Source: Zygophlyctis sp. KS116 (Eukaryota > Chytridiomycota). From it: DNA of 59,576 nt. Positions 12,984 to 21,799 of this stretch are shown here, in pieces (the stretch's first letter is position 1; each line of letters begins with the position of its first letter). The stretch covers positions 1-59,576 of the forward strand of contig BAAFSQ010000033.1 of assembly GCA_054661495.1 (NCBI GenBank). Direction: 5' to 3'. The translations under genes were made by a program, and so were the position numbers. The notes under the pieces were generated by a model. It was not told where the DNA came from, did no database searches, and saw only the letters and a program-made list of their open reading frames with translations.

Positions 12984-13951
12984 TCATGCCTGTTCCTTTC
13001 CGGGACCTATCAAAGATTCCAATTGTTTACAATAAGTTTCCAACTGATTAAGAATAAACAATGACTCTAGTCGGGAAGGCTCGGCGGTTATGGTTCTCTG
13101 ACAATTAAAATAACTGAACTTACATCAACATTCCTCTTAGTTTTAGATTGATCTTTTCCCATTGCTCTGGACCATCCTTGCCATTTCCAAGCCTCATGAC
13201 CAAATTCATCCAAACAATCACCCATGAATTCAAAGTGACGCTTTAGGTATTCTTCAACATCTAATTCATTGCCATTGGTTGAAACTCTGGAAAATTCCAA
13301 AGGAGGATAATTTAGCCCTGATTCTTTAATCACATTTTTGGGCTCTGGTTCTAATAAATGTGCATTTTTGATATAAATAGGGATAGATTCGAAAACATCG
13401 TAAATTGACATTTCTGCCATATCAGCCATTCCAAATTTACTAGATTCAAATTTGGCCATAAACGATTCAGTGAGTCTTAATGCTAGCAGATTGAATTTAC
13501 CCGTTTGAGTGCATGCTGGATCATATATTAGCAGAACAGCTTGAGGGAATGTATTCTGATAAGAAACTTGTGTCTCAATTAGCCCTAAATTCCAATAAGA
13601 CCCTAACCATGTTGAAGTGTACCAGCCGACAGTGTTTGCATCATAGTTTAATTGCTTCATAGTACTCAGCATTGATGTTTGAAATTCCTGAGCAGATTCA
13701 GAATCGGTGGGGAGTCCAAAAGACTGTGTGATTTCTAATTTATCTTTGATGTCAAGCCCTAGTAGTTGCCCTGTGGCGCTTGCTGGAGAAACTACTTTTA
13801 AATGCTCCTGAATGTCCAAAATTACTAATGCATCCACTTCAACTCTAGATAATTTAGCGACAGAAAGGAGATCAGGATCGAGACCTTCCAAGTTGATGTT
13901 TTCTAGAGCCTGGCTCCGAATACTTTCCATGTCGATTGATTCAACCATCAA
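12984..13951 (-). CDS. Translation initiation factor eIF3 subunit h
   Basis: MPN-domain protein of 313 aa (human eIF3h is 352), part of the eIF3 complex on the 40S subunit. The MPN fold starts near residue 35 (VEVDALVILDIQEH) and includes LGSYWN and the WYTSTW loop. The JAMM metal-binding residues are not intact, as expected for the non-catalytic eIF3h. The intron at 13098-13123 joins to a last exon reading EPSRLESLFILNQLETYC, which is the diagnostic eIF3h C-terminus. Without splicing the protein would stop early. The start is the ATG at 13951, since nothing upstream extends the frame convincingly. Confidence 0.9.
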
Positions 13952-14014
13952 AAGATTTTTTCTATAACCCTCAACTATTTTTCTTCCTGAAAAAGGTTTT
14001 ATTTTTTACTATTC

Positions 14015-16230
14015 CTAGGCATCAACACTGTCCTTTTGATTTTCAACCGAGTCGAGCTATGTAATCATTAAAAAGAATTTACCAGTTTTGAAATTTCTAA
14101 TGCCCGTAATGTTATACAAGTATCTAATCCTGCCATTTGAGCTGCTTGAATTCCATAATTTTCTACTTTACATACTCCGTCCGAAACAGTGTACAGGTAA
14201 TTGATATGTGGATTTCCAACAGTATTCTCCATACAAACGTTTAATTGAAGATTAATGACATTCAAATTATTTGCAAAATACTTGTAAAGCTTGGTAAAGT
14301 GAGTTGCGAAAAATATAAAAGAATTACGATTGAGTAAGTAATTACAAATAGCAAATGATATAGACAGTCCATCACTAGCTGAAGTTCCCCGGCCAAGTTC
14401 ATCTATAATAACCAAAGAATTTTCTGTTAGATTATGTAGAATTAGAGACATTTGCTGCATTTCTACCATGAAATTAGAGGCATTTGCATCAAGATTATCA
14501 TCAGAACCAATTCTAGTAAATATTCGATCACATAGACGGAAAGATGCATATTCAGCCGGAACAAACATTCCAGTTTGTGCCATAACTGATAACAAGCATA
14601 TTTGGCCAAGATAGGTAGACTTGCCACTCATATTAGGCCCAGTAATGAAAACTAAATTGGCTTCCATGCTTGCATAAGTATCATTGGGAACAAAAGAATC
14701 TATAGAAATTGATCTTATAGGATGTCTTCCTTTTTTAATCGCCAACGTATCGGTAAACTCGGGTCGGACTATACTTTACAAAATTCAAAGTACCTAACTG
14801 ATTTAAACTAGAAAAATGAGCAAAAGATTGAATCATATCCAACATTGCTAAACATTCTGATACCTTATACAAGACTGATGCTTTAGAACGTACAAAATGA
14901 ATAATATCTAGAATTGCCTTGTCACTCATTAGATAAACTTCAGTTAAAGATTCGTGTATTCTTTCATTCAAAGACATCTAATCTTTTAATTTCTTGTATA
15001 TATTACCAATTTTAATGTAGTAAAAACTACATTTTTACGTTTCTTATTTACATTGATAAATTCCAGAGCTAGATTTTTTGTACCAAGATCCTGTTCTGGA
15101 ATTGACATGAAAAATCCCATATTAACTTCAAAGTTTGTTTTTATGGGTAGATCATACTTTTCAGAATAAAACTTGATTAAATCATACACATCGTCTGTTG
15201 TCTCCTTGTAAGTCTGTCTTGCCACGTCCAAAAGCCCATTATATCCCGACTTGACTGCAAAACACCTTTGATGTCGTAATCCAATTGAACTTTTTTGATA
15301 AACTACATCTTCATTTATAACATTATCAATCATTTCCAATATTTCATTTAATGATTCATGACTGAGAATATTATGGATTGTAGATAACAGTGAACTTTTG
15401 AAATTCTGTAGCTGATCAACTAGTTCTAAAATCGTTTTAAGTAGCAACTTTAGCGATAAAATATGGTTAATAGACTGTTCAGCATGTTTAACACATGGTT
15501 TTTGAGAAATCAGATTCATTCCTCTAACAATCACATCTAAATCTGGAGATTTCTTGAGCAAGTTTTTAACAAGAGTTGAATCAATTTCCTGAACCGCATC
15601 TAGTCTATTATTAATAAGATTTTCATCATATAAAGGCTGACACAATGACATTCTGAGCAATCTTTTCCCCATTCTTGTAACTGTATGATCTAATACCTTT
15701 AATAGACATAGATCTGATGAATTACCACGAATGATTTCAAGATTTCTGATTGTAATAACATCTAATAGTAGAATTCCCTGTAAACTTTGAACAGAAAATG
15801 TCAAAGATTTGGGAGTGAGCGAAATATTGGATTCAGCCCAAGTAAATAAAGCCGACAGAGCAGCCAATGCGTAGAATTGATCAGTCGCACATATATTAAT
15901 TGAGCCATCGCAAGAGTATTTCTTTAGAAAATCTAATCCAAGAGAATCATTAAAGTATTTACGTTGTAGAAAAACAATGTCCAGATCAAATGATTCTTTA
16001 ATAAGAGACACTATTTTACAATTATTATCGGGTAAAATAACAACAGAGGGATCATTAGTAAGGACGATTGAAAGAGTTTTTGCAAAAGTGCAAGTGTCCG
16101 AAATTTGTAAAAGTTTACAAGAATTAAAATTCAAGATGGAAATTCCTATTTCTGATTCTCCCCTTCCTGGAGCTAAACTAATTATGCAGTCTTCCTGCCC
16201 AGAGATTGATGATTTTGGTCTCGTTGACAT
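14015..16230 (-). CDS. MSH4: Meiotic MutS homologue MSH4
   Basis: MutS-family ATPase of 711 aa. MSH4 with MSH5 forms the nuclear MutS-gamma clamp that stabilises Holliday junctions during meiotic crossover formation. The Walker A is GPNMSGKSTY followed by FVPAEYASFR; the Walker B region is VIIDELGRGTS with DD and NFMVEM upstream. The mismatch-recognition domain I of MSH2/6-type proteins is absent, as is usual for MSH4. Introns are at 14057-14082, 14769-14793 and 14978-15006; the middle join restores RPEFTDTLAIKKGRHP. The protein begins shortly before domain II, so it is shorter than yeast Msh4 (878 aa). The gene implies a meiotic programme in this organism. Confidence 0.92.
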
Positions 16231-16302
16231 TATAGAAACTAGAATCGCAACGGCGCAAACCCTTATTATAGAATTTTTATTAATATTTCATTAATTTTAA
16301 TG

Positions 16303-16431
16303 TTAAGTTAACAATGCCATTGAGATCGTCTTGCAAAGAGCGTGATCATCAGCTTGAATTAGATATTTTAGTTTTTCAAGAATGAATGTACTTTCATGCT
16401 GTGAAATGACATCAGCCCGGCAAATATGCAT
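16303..16431 (-). CDS. Possible 42-codon ORF, unresolved
   Basis: Minus-strand frame opening with ATG at 16431 and closing with TAA. It is helical and has an acidic/hydrophobic composition (for example FILEKLKYLIQADDHAL). It lies between the stop of the ankyrin gene and the start of MSH4, so it could be a tiny gene or a last exon reached by a splice I cannot prove. No family is recognised. Chance is a real possibility in 280 bp of AT-rich DNA. Confidence 0.15.
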   Translation of the reverse strand: MHICRADVISQHESTFILEKLKYLIQADDHALCKTISMALLT

Positions 16432-16512
16432 TAAATTCACTCTCTAAAGGAACTTGTCTAACATTGCAAAAATGTTATGATCCAAGGTTTACAGAGAATA
16501 TGCAACAGATCG

Positions 16513-17844
16513 CTATGCTTGTGAAAACTCACGTCGCGATTTCTGAAAGAGATATAGACAGTATAATACTTTATGGATAGGAATCAAGTTATACATTATA
16601 ATGATTCCGCCGATGCATGGAACAGATATAAGAGATAATTCAAGCGTCCCTTTGTCGTTTTCACTCAAAATATCAGCGCCTTCTACTGATAAATTTACCA
16701 TTGTTCCTATCCATGAAGCCTCGAGAAAGGAAAATACTAGTAATGCAACTATTTTTAGAAATTATAAATTACATAATTCGATTATAATGATTGCAAGAGT
16801 AAAAATTGTTGATGAAAAATTAAATAGAGTTTTATCAGTTTCTGGAAGTGACAAGATCCAATTCAAACAATGATAATTTCCACTAGTAATGCAGGTGAAT
16901 AATGACATTCCAGAAGACATATTAACATCTATAATTTAAATGAATGGAGAAATTACTTAAAATCAAAAGTGAAGATTGTAATCCTGATAAACTTCCAATT
17001 TCACAACATGATTTAAGAATATATTCACCTCTTAAATCTAAATCTTCATTTGTAAGTCCCTTGATAGCTATTCCCAAGGATTCATCATATTTTGAATTTT
17101 GACCCAAAAGCACTCTACGCACATATGCCCAATAAATTAGACGCTGGAGAGTAGATGATCTTGTATGTATTTTACCATATTCAAGTAAAACATTTGCAAC
17201 TTCAGTCTTACATTCAAGCAATGACTTTTGAAATGAAGAATGTAAACTTTCAAGTGGCAATTCATCCCCAGAATTAGATTTTAGAATTAATCTCGCCAAA
17301 CATGGATTATTCCATTCTACAGCTACTGTTTTAGAGAATGATGTCATATACATTTTTCTAATAATGAGACTGTTCTTCCTCTAATTGGGCGAAAAGATCT
17401 ATTCCCATAATTCATAGTAATTGATCTTTTAAACCAATTATTACTAGTCTTTACCTGTATATTCGCATTAGCGCCAAGACCAATAAAGTATTCAGCAATT
17501 CTTAAATGCCCAATGTATCCCGCATATATTAATGCATCGTCTAAATTTCCAAGATCGGACACTTGTATTATTTGTACAAGAATATCAAGTTGATACTTTT
17601 CTTGCTTGCAAACAAGATCAGATGTAGCGTAAATACAATTACAAGGTTTCTTCATGAATCCAAGTCTCCAACAATGCTTAAATACTAGAGATTTGTATTT
17701 ATGTGCCAACCACGCACCTCTTATCCTCGCTGATTTAGAGATTGCGTACAAAAGGCGATCAACTCTGTGTAAGTTTATGTTTTGAGAATAAACAAAAATT
17801 ATTTCTATAATCTCAATAGGCAAATTCAGCAGCAATCTATTCAT
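16513..17844 (-). CDS. F-box-like / ankyrin protein with C-terminal membrane segment (copy A)
   Basis: Spliced protein of 417 aa. The N-terminus (LPIEIIEIIFVYSQ) resembles an F-box. An ankyrin-like helix pair follows (DALIYAGYIGHLRIAEYF, then GANANIQ), and a second ankyrin-like block sits near residues 250-320. A hydrophobic C-terminal stretch contains PCIGGIIIMYNLIPI and ends in basic residues. Introns are at 16749-16772, 16929-16956 and 17326-17351. The two downstream introns were found by aligning with the divergent paralogue at 17896, which shares an SLPET ankyrin block and the hydrophobic tail. The start is the ATG at 17844, 51 bp from the paralogue's. Function unknown; ubiquitin-ligase substrate adaptor is an inference from domain type only. 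Confidence 0.65.
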
Positions 17845-17895
17845 GACGTCTAAAATAGATCTGAATCTAAATTTCCGTTTGTCTGATCGGACATT
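17845..17895. promoter_or_regulatory. 51-bp shared divergent promoter
   Basis: The start codons of the two F-box/ankyrin paralogues are separated by only 51 bp, so promoter and both 5' leaders must lie here or inside the genes. TCGGAC at 17887-17892 ends three bases before the plus-strand ATG. No TATA box is obvious. The pair is likely co-regulated. Confidence 0.5.
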
Positions 17896-19107
17896 ATGAA
17901 AAGTCCAAATCCATTTCCTGGAGAGATCTGGTGTCTAATCTATTTAAATTTACAAGATCCAATTCCTCTAACTAGAACAAATCGCTATTTAAAACTGCTT
18001 TTGGATAATCCATTCATGATCACACAATGGATTATCCATAGATACACTCTAGAATTTGCATTTATGGGAGCTCTAAACTGGTATTTAGACCAAGATCATA
18101 AATGTATACAATCTAAATGCAATCTTGAAACTAGACAAATTCAAGTTGCTAGTTATTTAATATCAATGAATTTTATGGCAAGTGATCTAGAAGAATATGT
18201 CATGAAGGATGCTTCTAATATGAGACATTTACGATACGTTGAATGGATTCTCAATTCTCAGTCTGAAAATACAGATCTTACTCCAAGATGTAATTTATTA
18301 TTAGAAGCTATTGATGCACATGACGATGCATTAATACAACTTCTTTCATCTTATAAAGCTACTACACAAAAAGCAATTGAAACTGCATTTACTCGGGAAT
18401 TAAGTCCAATCTTGTTTAATACTCTTGTACAAGAATTAGAGCCTTCTATTAATCTAATAATGTCTTGTTTAAGTAAATCTGCAGTCAAAAAATGGTTTTC
18501 TTTCAAGAAAAGACAAGATGAAACTTTTGAAAGGATTCATTCTCTCTTTAAGAGGATGTCTGATCAAGTTTTTAGAGAAAATGCAGACCAATTAATGATT
18601 TCAGCATCAGAATTAGGATCAATTACTCTAGTAAAACATTTAAAAGACAGAGGTGGAAACATTAATTTAGAAAGAGGAGCGGCATTATATACAGCCTTAC
18701 TTGTTGGAAACATTTCACTCATTAAATACCTGGTTAGTTTACCTGAAACTTCTCTAGATATTTTTAGTATTCCTAGAGCAACTTTAATTACAATTTGTAT
18801 ATTAGATCATGTAGCAGTTTTATATGCATTAATCTCTACAACAACATCTGTAACCATGTCTCTAATCTGCAAATCTCAAGGTTATGCCGGATCTACCTTG
18901 AACGTTATAGCCTTTGACTATAATAATACATGTACAGATACTTTAGATGGACATTTAGAACAACAATTAGTAGGATGTTTATTTTCTTTTGTATTATTTC
19001 TATTACTACAAATTGTCATGCCTTTATATGGAATATCTGGATCATTACTTACAATCCTGTTCTACAAGAGGCAAAGGGGATCCGTACATCCTACTCTAGA
19101 CACTTGA
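17896..19107 (+). CDS. F-box-like / ankyrin protein with C-terminal membrane segment (copy B)
   Basis: Intronless 403-aa paralogue of the divergent neighbour. The F-box-like N-terminus (PFPGEIWCLIYLNLQD) is followed by a W-x2-H-[RK]-Y block also seen in copy A (WIIHRYTLEF versus WLAHKYKSLVF). Ankyrin-type helices cover roughly residues 90-160 and 235-310 (ASELGSITLVKHLKDRGGN, then TALLVGNISLIKYLVSLPET). The C-terminus holds a strong transmembrane candidate (VGCLFSFVLFLLLQIVMPLY) and a second weaker one, then a basic tail. Combining F-box, ankyrin repeats and a membrane anchor is uncommon. No named family is recognised. Copy A carries three introns and copy B none, so intron gain or loss followed the duplication. 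Confidence 0.7.
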   Translation: MKSPNPFPGEIWCLIYLNLQDPIPLTRTNRYLKLLLDNPFMITQWIIHRYTLEFAFMGALNWYLDQDHKCIQSKCNLETRQIQVASYLISMNFMASDLEEYVMKDASNMRHLRYVEWILNSQSENTDLTPRCNLLLEAIDAHDDALIQLLSSYKATTQKAIETAFTRELSPILFNTLVQELEPSINLIMSCLSKSAVKKWFSFKKRQDETFERIHSLFKRMSDQVFRENADQLMISASELGSITLVKHLKDRGGNINLERGAALYTALLVGNISLIKYLVSLPETSLDIFSIPRATLITICILDHVAVLYALISTTTSVTMSLICKSQGYAGSTLNVIAFDYNNTCTDTLDGHLEQQLVGCLFSFVLFLLLQIVMPLYGISGSLLTILFYKRQRGSVHPTLDT

Positions 19108-19203
19108 ATTTAGTGTCTAAATTACTAGTACTACAAATACTAGTAATATCAGTAAGAAATATCAGTAAGAAAGGCTAGAAAAAAAAAAGAAAAAATTGGA
19201 AAA

Positions 19204-19560
19204 ATGAATAAACTTGTCGTCTCATCTCCACATCCATTCTCTGGAATAAGACTCTTAAAAAGACAAAAAATCCCAAATTCTCACATCCAACAAGAATATC
19301 TACAAACTCTAATAGAAACTCAGAAATTTCATCATGAATTTTGGACTTTTCAGAATTCAGAATTTAAATCTACAAATCTCTCAGACTCTGAATTCCTTAA
19401 AAGTTGTAAAAAGAGACATTCTCTCTATTATAAAGATTGGATGATTTTAAATTTTAAACTCTTGTATCTGGGATATTTAGATTTCTTCTCTGAAATTAGA
19501 TACTCTTATAAACCACTTAAATTTATTGGTTTTAGAACACAAGGAATTACTGTGCGGTGA
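19204..19560 (+). CDS. COA8/APOPT1-like cytochrome c oxidase assembly factor
   Basis: Intronless 118-aa protein. Weak but ordered similarity to mitochondrial COA8: an N-terminal SGIRLLKRQKIPN block (compare the SNLRP...IP motif), then ETQKFHHEFWTFQN (compare QEWNQQFWANQN), and YYKDWMILNF near the end (compare YNRDWYKRNF). COA8 proteins act in the mitochondrial matrix in complex IV assembly. A cleavable mitochondrial presequence is not clear; the N-terminus is short but basic. The tail overlaps the last inferred exon of the convergent MYCBP gene by 14 nt. Confidence 0.65.
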   Translation: MNKLVVSSPHPFSGIRLLKRQKIPNSHIQQEYLQTLIETQKFHHEFWTFQNSEFKSTNLSDSEFLKSCKKRHSLYYKDWMILNFKLLYLGYLDFFSEIRYSYKPLKFIGFRTQGITVR

Positions 19561-19928
19561 TATTATTTGATTCTTCACTGTTTCTCTAGTATGTTATTAA
19601 ATAATCTCACCTTTTCTAATAATTCATCAATTCTTGACTGTAATTCGTCAACTTTTCTCTTTAAATCATCATTTTCGTGTTTTATAGCTTCTACATCAAT
19701 CTCTGATGGACCTCCTAGAAATTGTTTTAAGTAATCTATAGGAGACTCTGGTTTTTCAGGTTCTTCATAGAGTCCAACCAGGACTAGACTTAGTATTTTA
19801 TAATTACCTTTAGTAAGAGCATCGACAATTCCATTTCTTTCCAAATATTTACGAAAATCTTCTTTTTTCTGATCTGCAGCCTATGGTTAATCTTTTAAAG
19901 AGTAAAAGAGTACCTGATACGTGGACAT
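19547..19928 (-). CDS. MYCBP: MYCBP / AMY-1 homologue
   Basis: Spliced protein of 99 aa, nearly the same size as human AMY-1 (103 aa). The diagnostic core YLERNGIVDALTKVLVGLYEEPEKP appears only after removing a 24-nt intron at 19784-19807. The first exon encodes just five residues (MSTYQ) and is followed by an intron at 19881-19913. A heptad-rich coiled coil ends the protein. A final intron at 19586-19610 is likely (GTGAG donor, ACTAG acceptor) and moves the stop to 19547; if it is not used, the protein ends at 19575. AMY-1 family members bind MYC in animals and are also linked to ciliary A-kinase-anchoring complexes; the role here is unknown. Confidence 0.85.
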
Positions 19929-19960
19929 TTTGTAGATTACTTTACTTCGGAAATTACTTT

Positions 19961-20036
19961 ACTAGTCTACTACTCTAGTCTACTACTCTAGTGCTAGAGT
20001 CTATAGTCTATAGTCTAGTGCTCTTAAGAGTCTAAA
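19961..20036. repeat. CTAG-rich tandem microrepeats upstream of the CBS gene
   Basis: Two perfect tandem copies of the 13-mer AGTCTACTACTCT (19964-19976 and 19977-19989) are followed by tandem copies of AGTCTAT and a palindromic CTCTTAAGAG. They occupy most of the divergent gap between MYCBP and the CBS-domain gene. Slippage or promoter elements are both possible. Confidence 0.6.
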
Positions 20037-20086
20037 GTCGACCATACGACACTAAAGGGATATAAGACTATTAAAAAAAGGTGGAA

Positions 20087-20896
20087 ATGACGAGAAATCT
20101 AATCACAATTCAGGCTTCTTCTTCTCTCTTTCAAGCCTTGAATCTCTTTAAAACTCATAAAGTATCAACTCTAGTTGTAGTAGGAAAGAATTTTATTTCT
20201 GCAGGAGGAAGAATTGATATTTTTACAAGTCAAGGAGATCAAGTTGTTGGATTAGTGACGGCTTTAGATCTATCTAGAATTGTTTTGGAATTGGATTTTC
20301 AGGATTTAGAAAAGATTTCTGTTTTAAATGCAATCGGTGAATCGCTAGAGTCGCAATCTCTTTGGGTTTTACCTTTAAATTCAAGTCTCTCTTCTCTTTT
20401 GGAATTGTTTTCTAAAGGAATTCATTCTGTTTTTCTAAAGGATGATGAGAATTTAGAAATTTTTACTAGAATGGATCTTGTTAAAATTCTATTAGATAAA
20501 GTCAATCTAAAGACTCTAGTCAAGGAAATTCCTTTAAAAAAACATGTTGAAAAAGTATCTTGTGATGAATCTCTTTTAAAAGTTTTACAAGAAATGTCTA
20601 AAAATCAAATTTATGCTCTTCCTATTACAGAAAATGAAAAGTTGGTTGGGACAATTTCTCTTTCAGACTTTAAAAATGTTATTTCACAAGAAAATCTACA
20701 AGATTTAACTCTGGTTAGTTTTAAGGATTCTGGAAAAGTTTCTAGAGGGACTTGTAATTTTGATGATTCTTTAGAAATTGTATTATCAAAAATACTAAAT
20801 GGACATATTCATAGACTGTGGATTTTAGAGGATGAGAAGCCTGTAGGAGTCTTGTCAATTTCTGATATTTGCAAGTTTTTGCATTCCAAGATGTGA
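20087..20896 (+). CDS. Four-CBS-domain protein (AMPK-gamma / Sds23-like)
   Basis: Intronless 269-aa protein composed of four consecutive CBS motifs, that is two Bateman modules. CBS1 begins at residue 1 (FKTHKVSTLVVVG, then VGLVTALDLSRI). CBS3 contains MSKNQIYALPITENEKLVGTIS; CBS4 ends IHRLWILEDEKPVGVLSIS, strongly resembling AMPK gamma/Snf4 and its relatives. Such modules bind adenine nucleotides and sense energy state. The N-terminal extension that binds AMPK beta is absent, so Sds23-like or an independent Bateman protein is possible. The start is the first ATG (20087); a GTG six bases earlier is not a credible start. Confidence 0.7.
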   Translation: MTRNLITIQASSSLFQALNLFKTHKVSTLVVVGKNFISAGGRIDIFTSQGDQVVGLVTALDLSRIVLELDFQDLEKISVLNAIGESLESQSLWVLPLNSSLSSLLELFSKGIHSVFLKDDENLEIFTRMDLVKILLDKVNLKTLVKEIPLKKHVEKVSCDESLLKVLQEMSKNQIYALPITENEKLVGTISLSDFKNVISQENLQDLTLVSFKDSGKVSRGTCNFDDSLEIVLSKILNGHIHRLWILEDEKPVGVLSISDICKFLHSKM

Positions 20897-21799
20897 AATG
20901 TTTAATGTTTACATTTTATGGTTGCAAGTATAGTCTAGATTTTAGAATTTTCTAGTAAGACTTTAAATACATTTAGTAAGATTTCTAATCAAAATTCCAA
21001 AAAGTGAAATCTGTTCAATAATCGCGGAACAAAGATAATTAGATCCAACACTGAAAAATATCGAAATCTGGACAGATGCCAGTTTACAGAAACAAGAAAC
21101 TTTAGATAATCATAAAATGGGAGCAGCAGTTACCTTTTGGCACAATGATGTAAAAATAGATCAGATTTTAATTAGCATAGTAACTCATCTTGTACAAAAA
21201 CAGAATTAATAGGGATCCCTGTTGCATTTCGTAAATGTCATGATCATCAACAAATCAAGTTATATACAAACAAAAACACCAATAATTTATCTTAAAAATC
21301 AAATCATAAATGAATATCCTACAAGAAAACTTCAAAGAAGTTAATAACAGTTACATGTTGGAAAAACGAGGAAAACGTATCAGAGGAGGGTCCTCAATCC
21401 GTTGTGGGAGAGGAAGTGAAGGAAGGGGCAGATCTAGAGAGGATCTGTGACTAAAAGGAAGGTCCAGTGTCCGAGCTGGAGCCTGGTTCTAATTTGTAAG
21501 GTAGACACTTAATGTCTATCTAAAGGCAACTCACCAAGGTTGAAGCAAAAATGTCTTTTGCTCAATGTCTTATTTGTACTACATGTAGTCCTTGTTATAT
21601 TATCCATAATTCAAGCGTTGGAATCAAAAATCTTCATCATTAAATTAATGAATCGTTGGAAACAAAGGATATTTAAATAGTCAAAGACTTTCTCTATGGA
21701 TCATAAGTATTCACAAAAAGAACACTGGATAATGGATTTAAATATGAATTTTTGATAGCATGTAGTTGCCTTTTAAATAAAAAAATAATATTTGTTTTG
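20897..21799. other. 900-bp gene-poor island
   Basis: The longest stretch without a host gene in the window. It contains a retroelement-like RNase H fragment (21039-21209) and a purine-rich, comparatively GC-rich patch (about 21368-21500). The AT-rich leader of the SulP gene completes the gap. No tRNA or other structured RNA is recognised, though the GC-rich patch could be a non-coding RNA or element debris. Confidence 0.5.
21039..21209 (+). mobile_element. Decayed RNase H-like retroelement fragment
   Basis: A short open stretch reads IEIWTDASL and then KMGAAVTFW, the spacing and residues of the first beta strands of a retroelement RNase H domain (T-D-x-S plus G-A-A-V). No reverse transcriptase, terminal repeat or target-site duplication is seen nearby, so it looks like an old, broken scrap. 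LINE-type RNase H is the best guess because of the TD-SL...GAAV pattern; family and age are uncertain. Confidence 0.35.

Noticed and set aside
15977-16294. Plus-strand open frame of 105 codons
   Set aside because: Antisense to the first exon of MSH4, with no family resemblance.
16315-16873. A plus-strand chain of open frames that could be spliced into a protein of about 165 residues
   Set aside because: It lies antisense to exons of the minus-strand F-box/ankyrin gene, whose reading is supported by its paralogue; the chain also needs atypical 45-nt and 20-nt introns and matches no family.
19575-19610. Unspliced end of MYCBP
   Set aside because: Kept only as an alternative; the GTGAG...ACTAG segment has the normal length and form of introns in this window.
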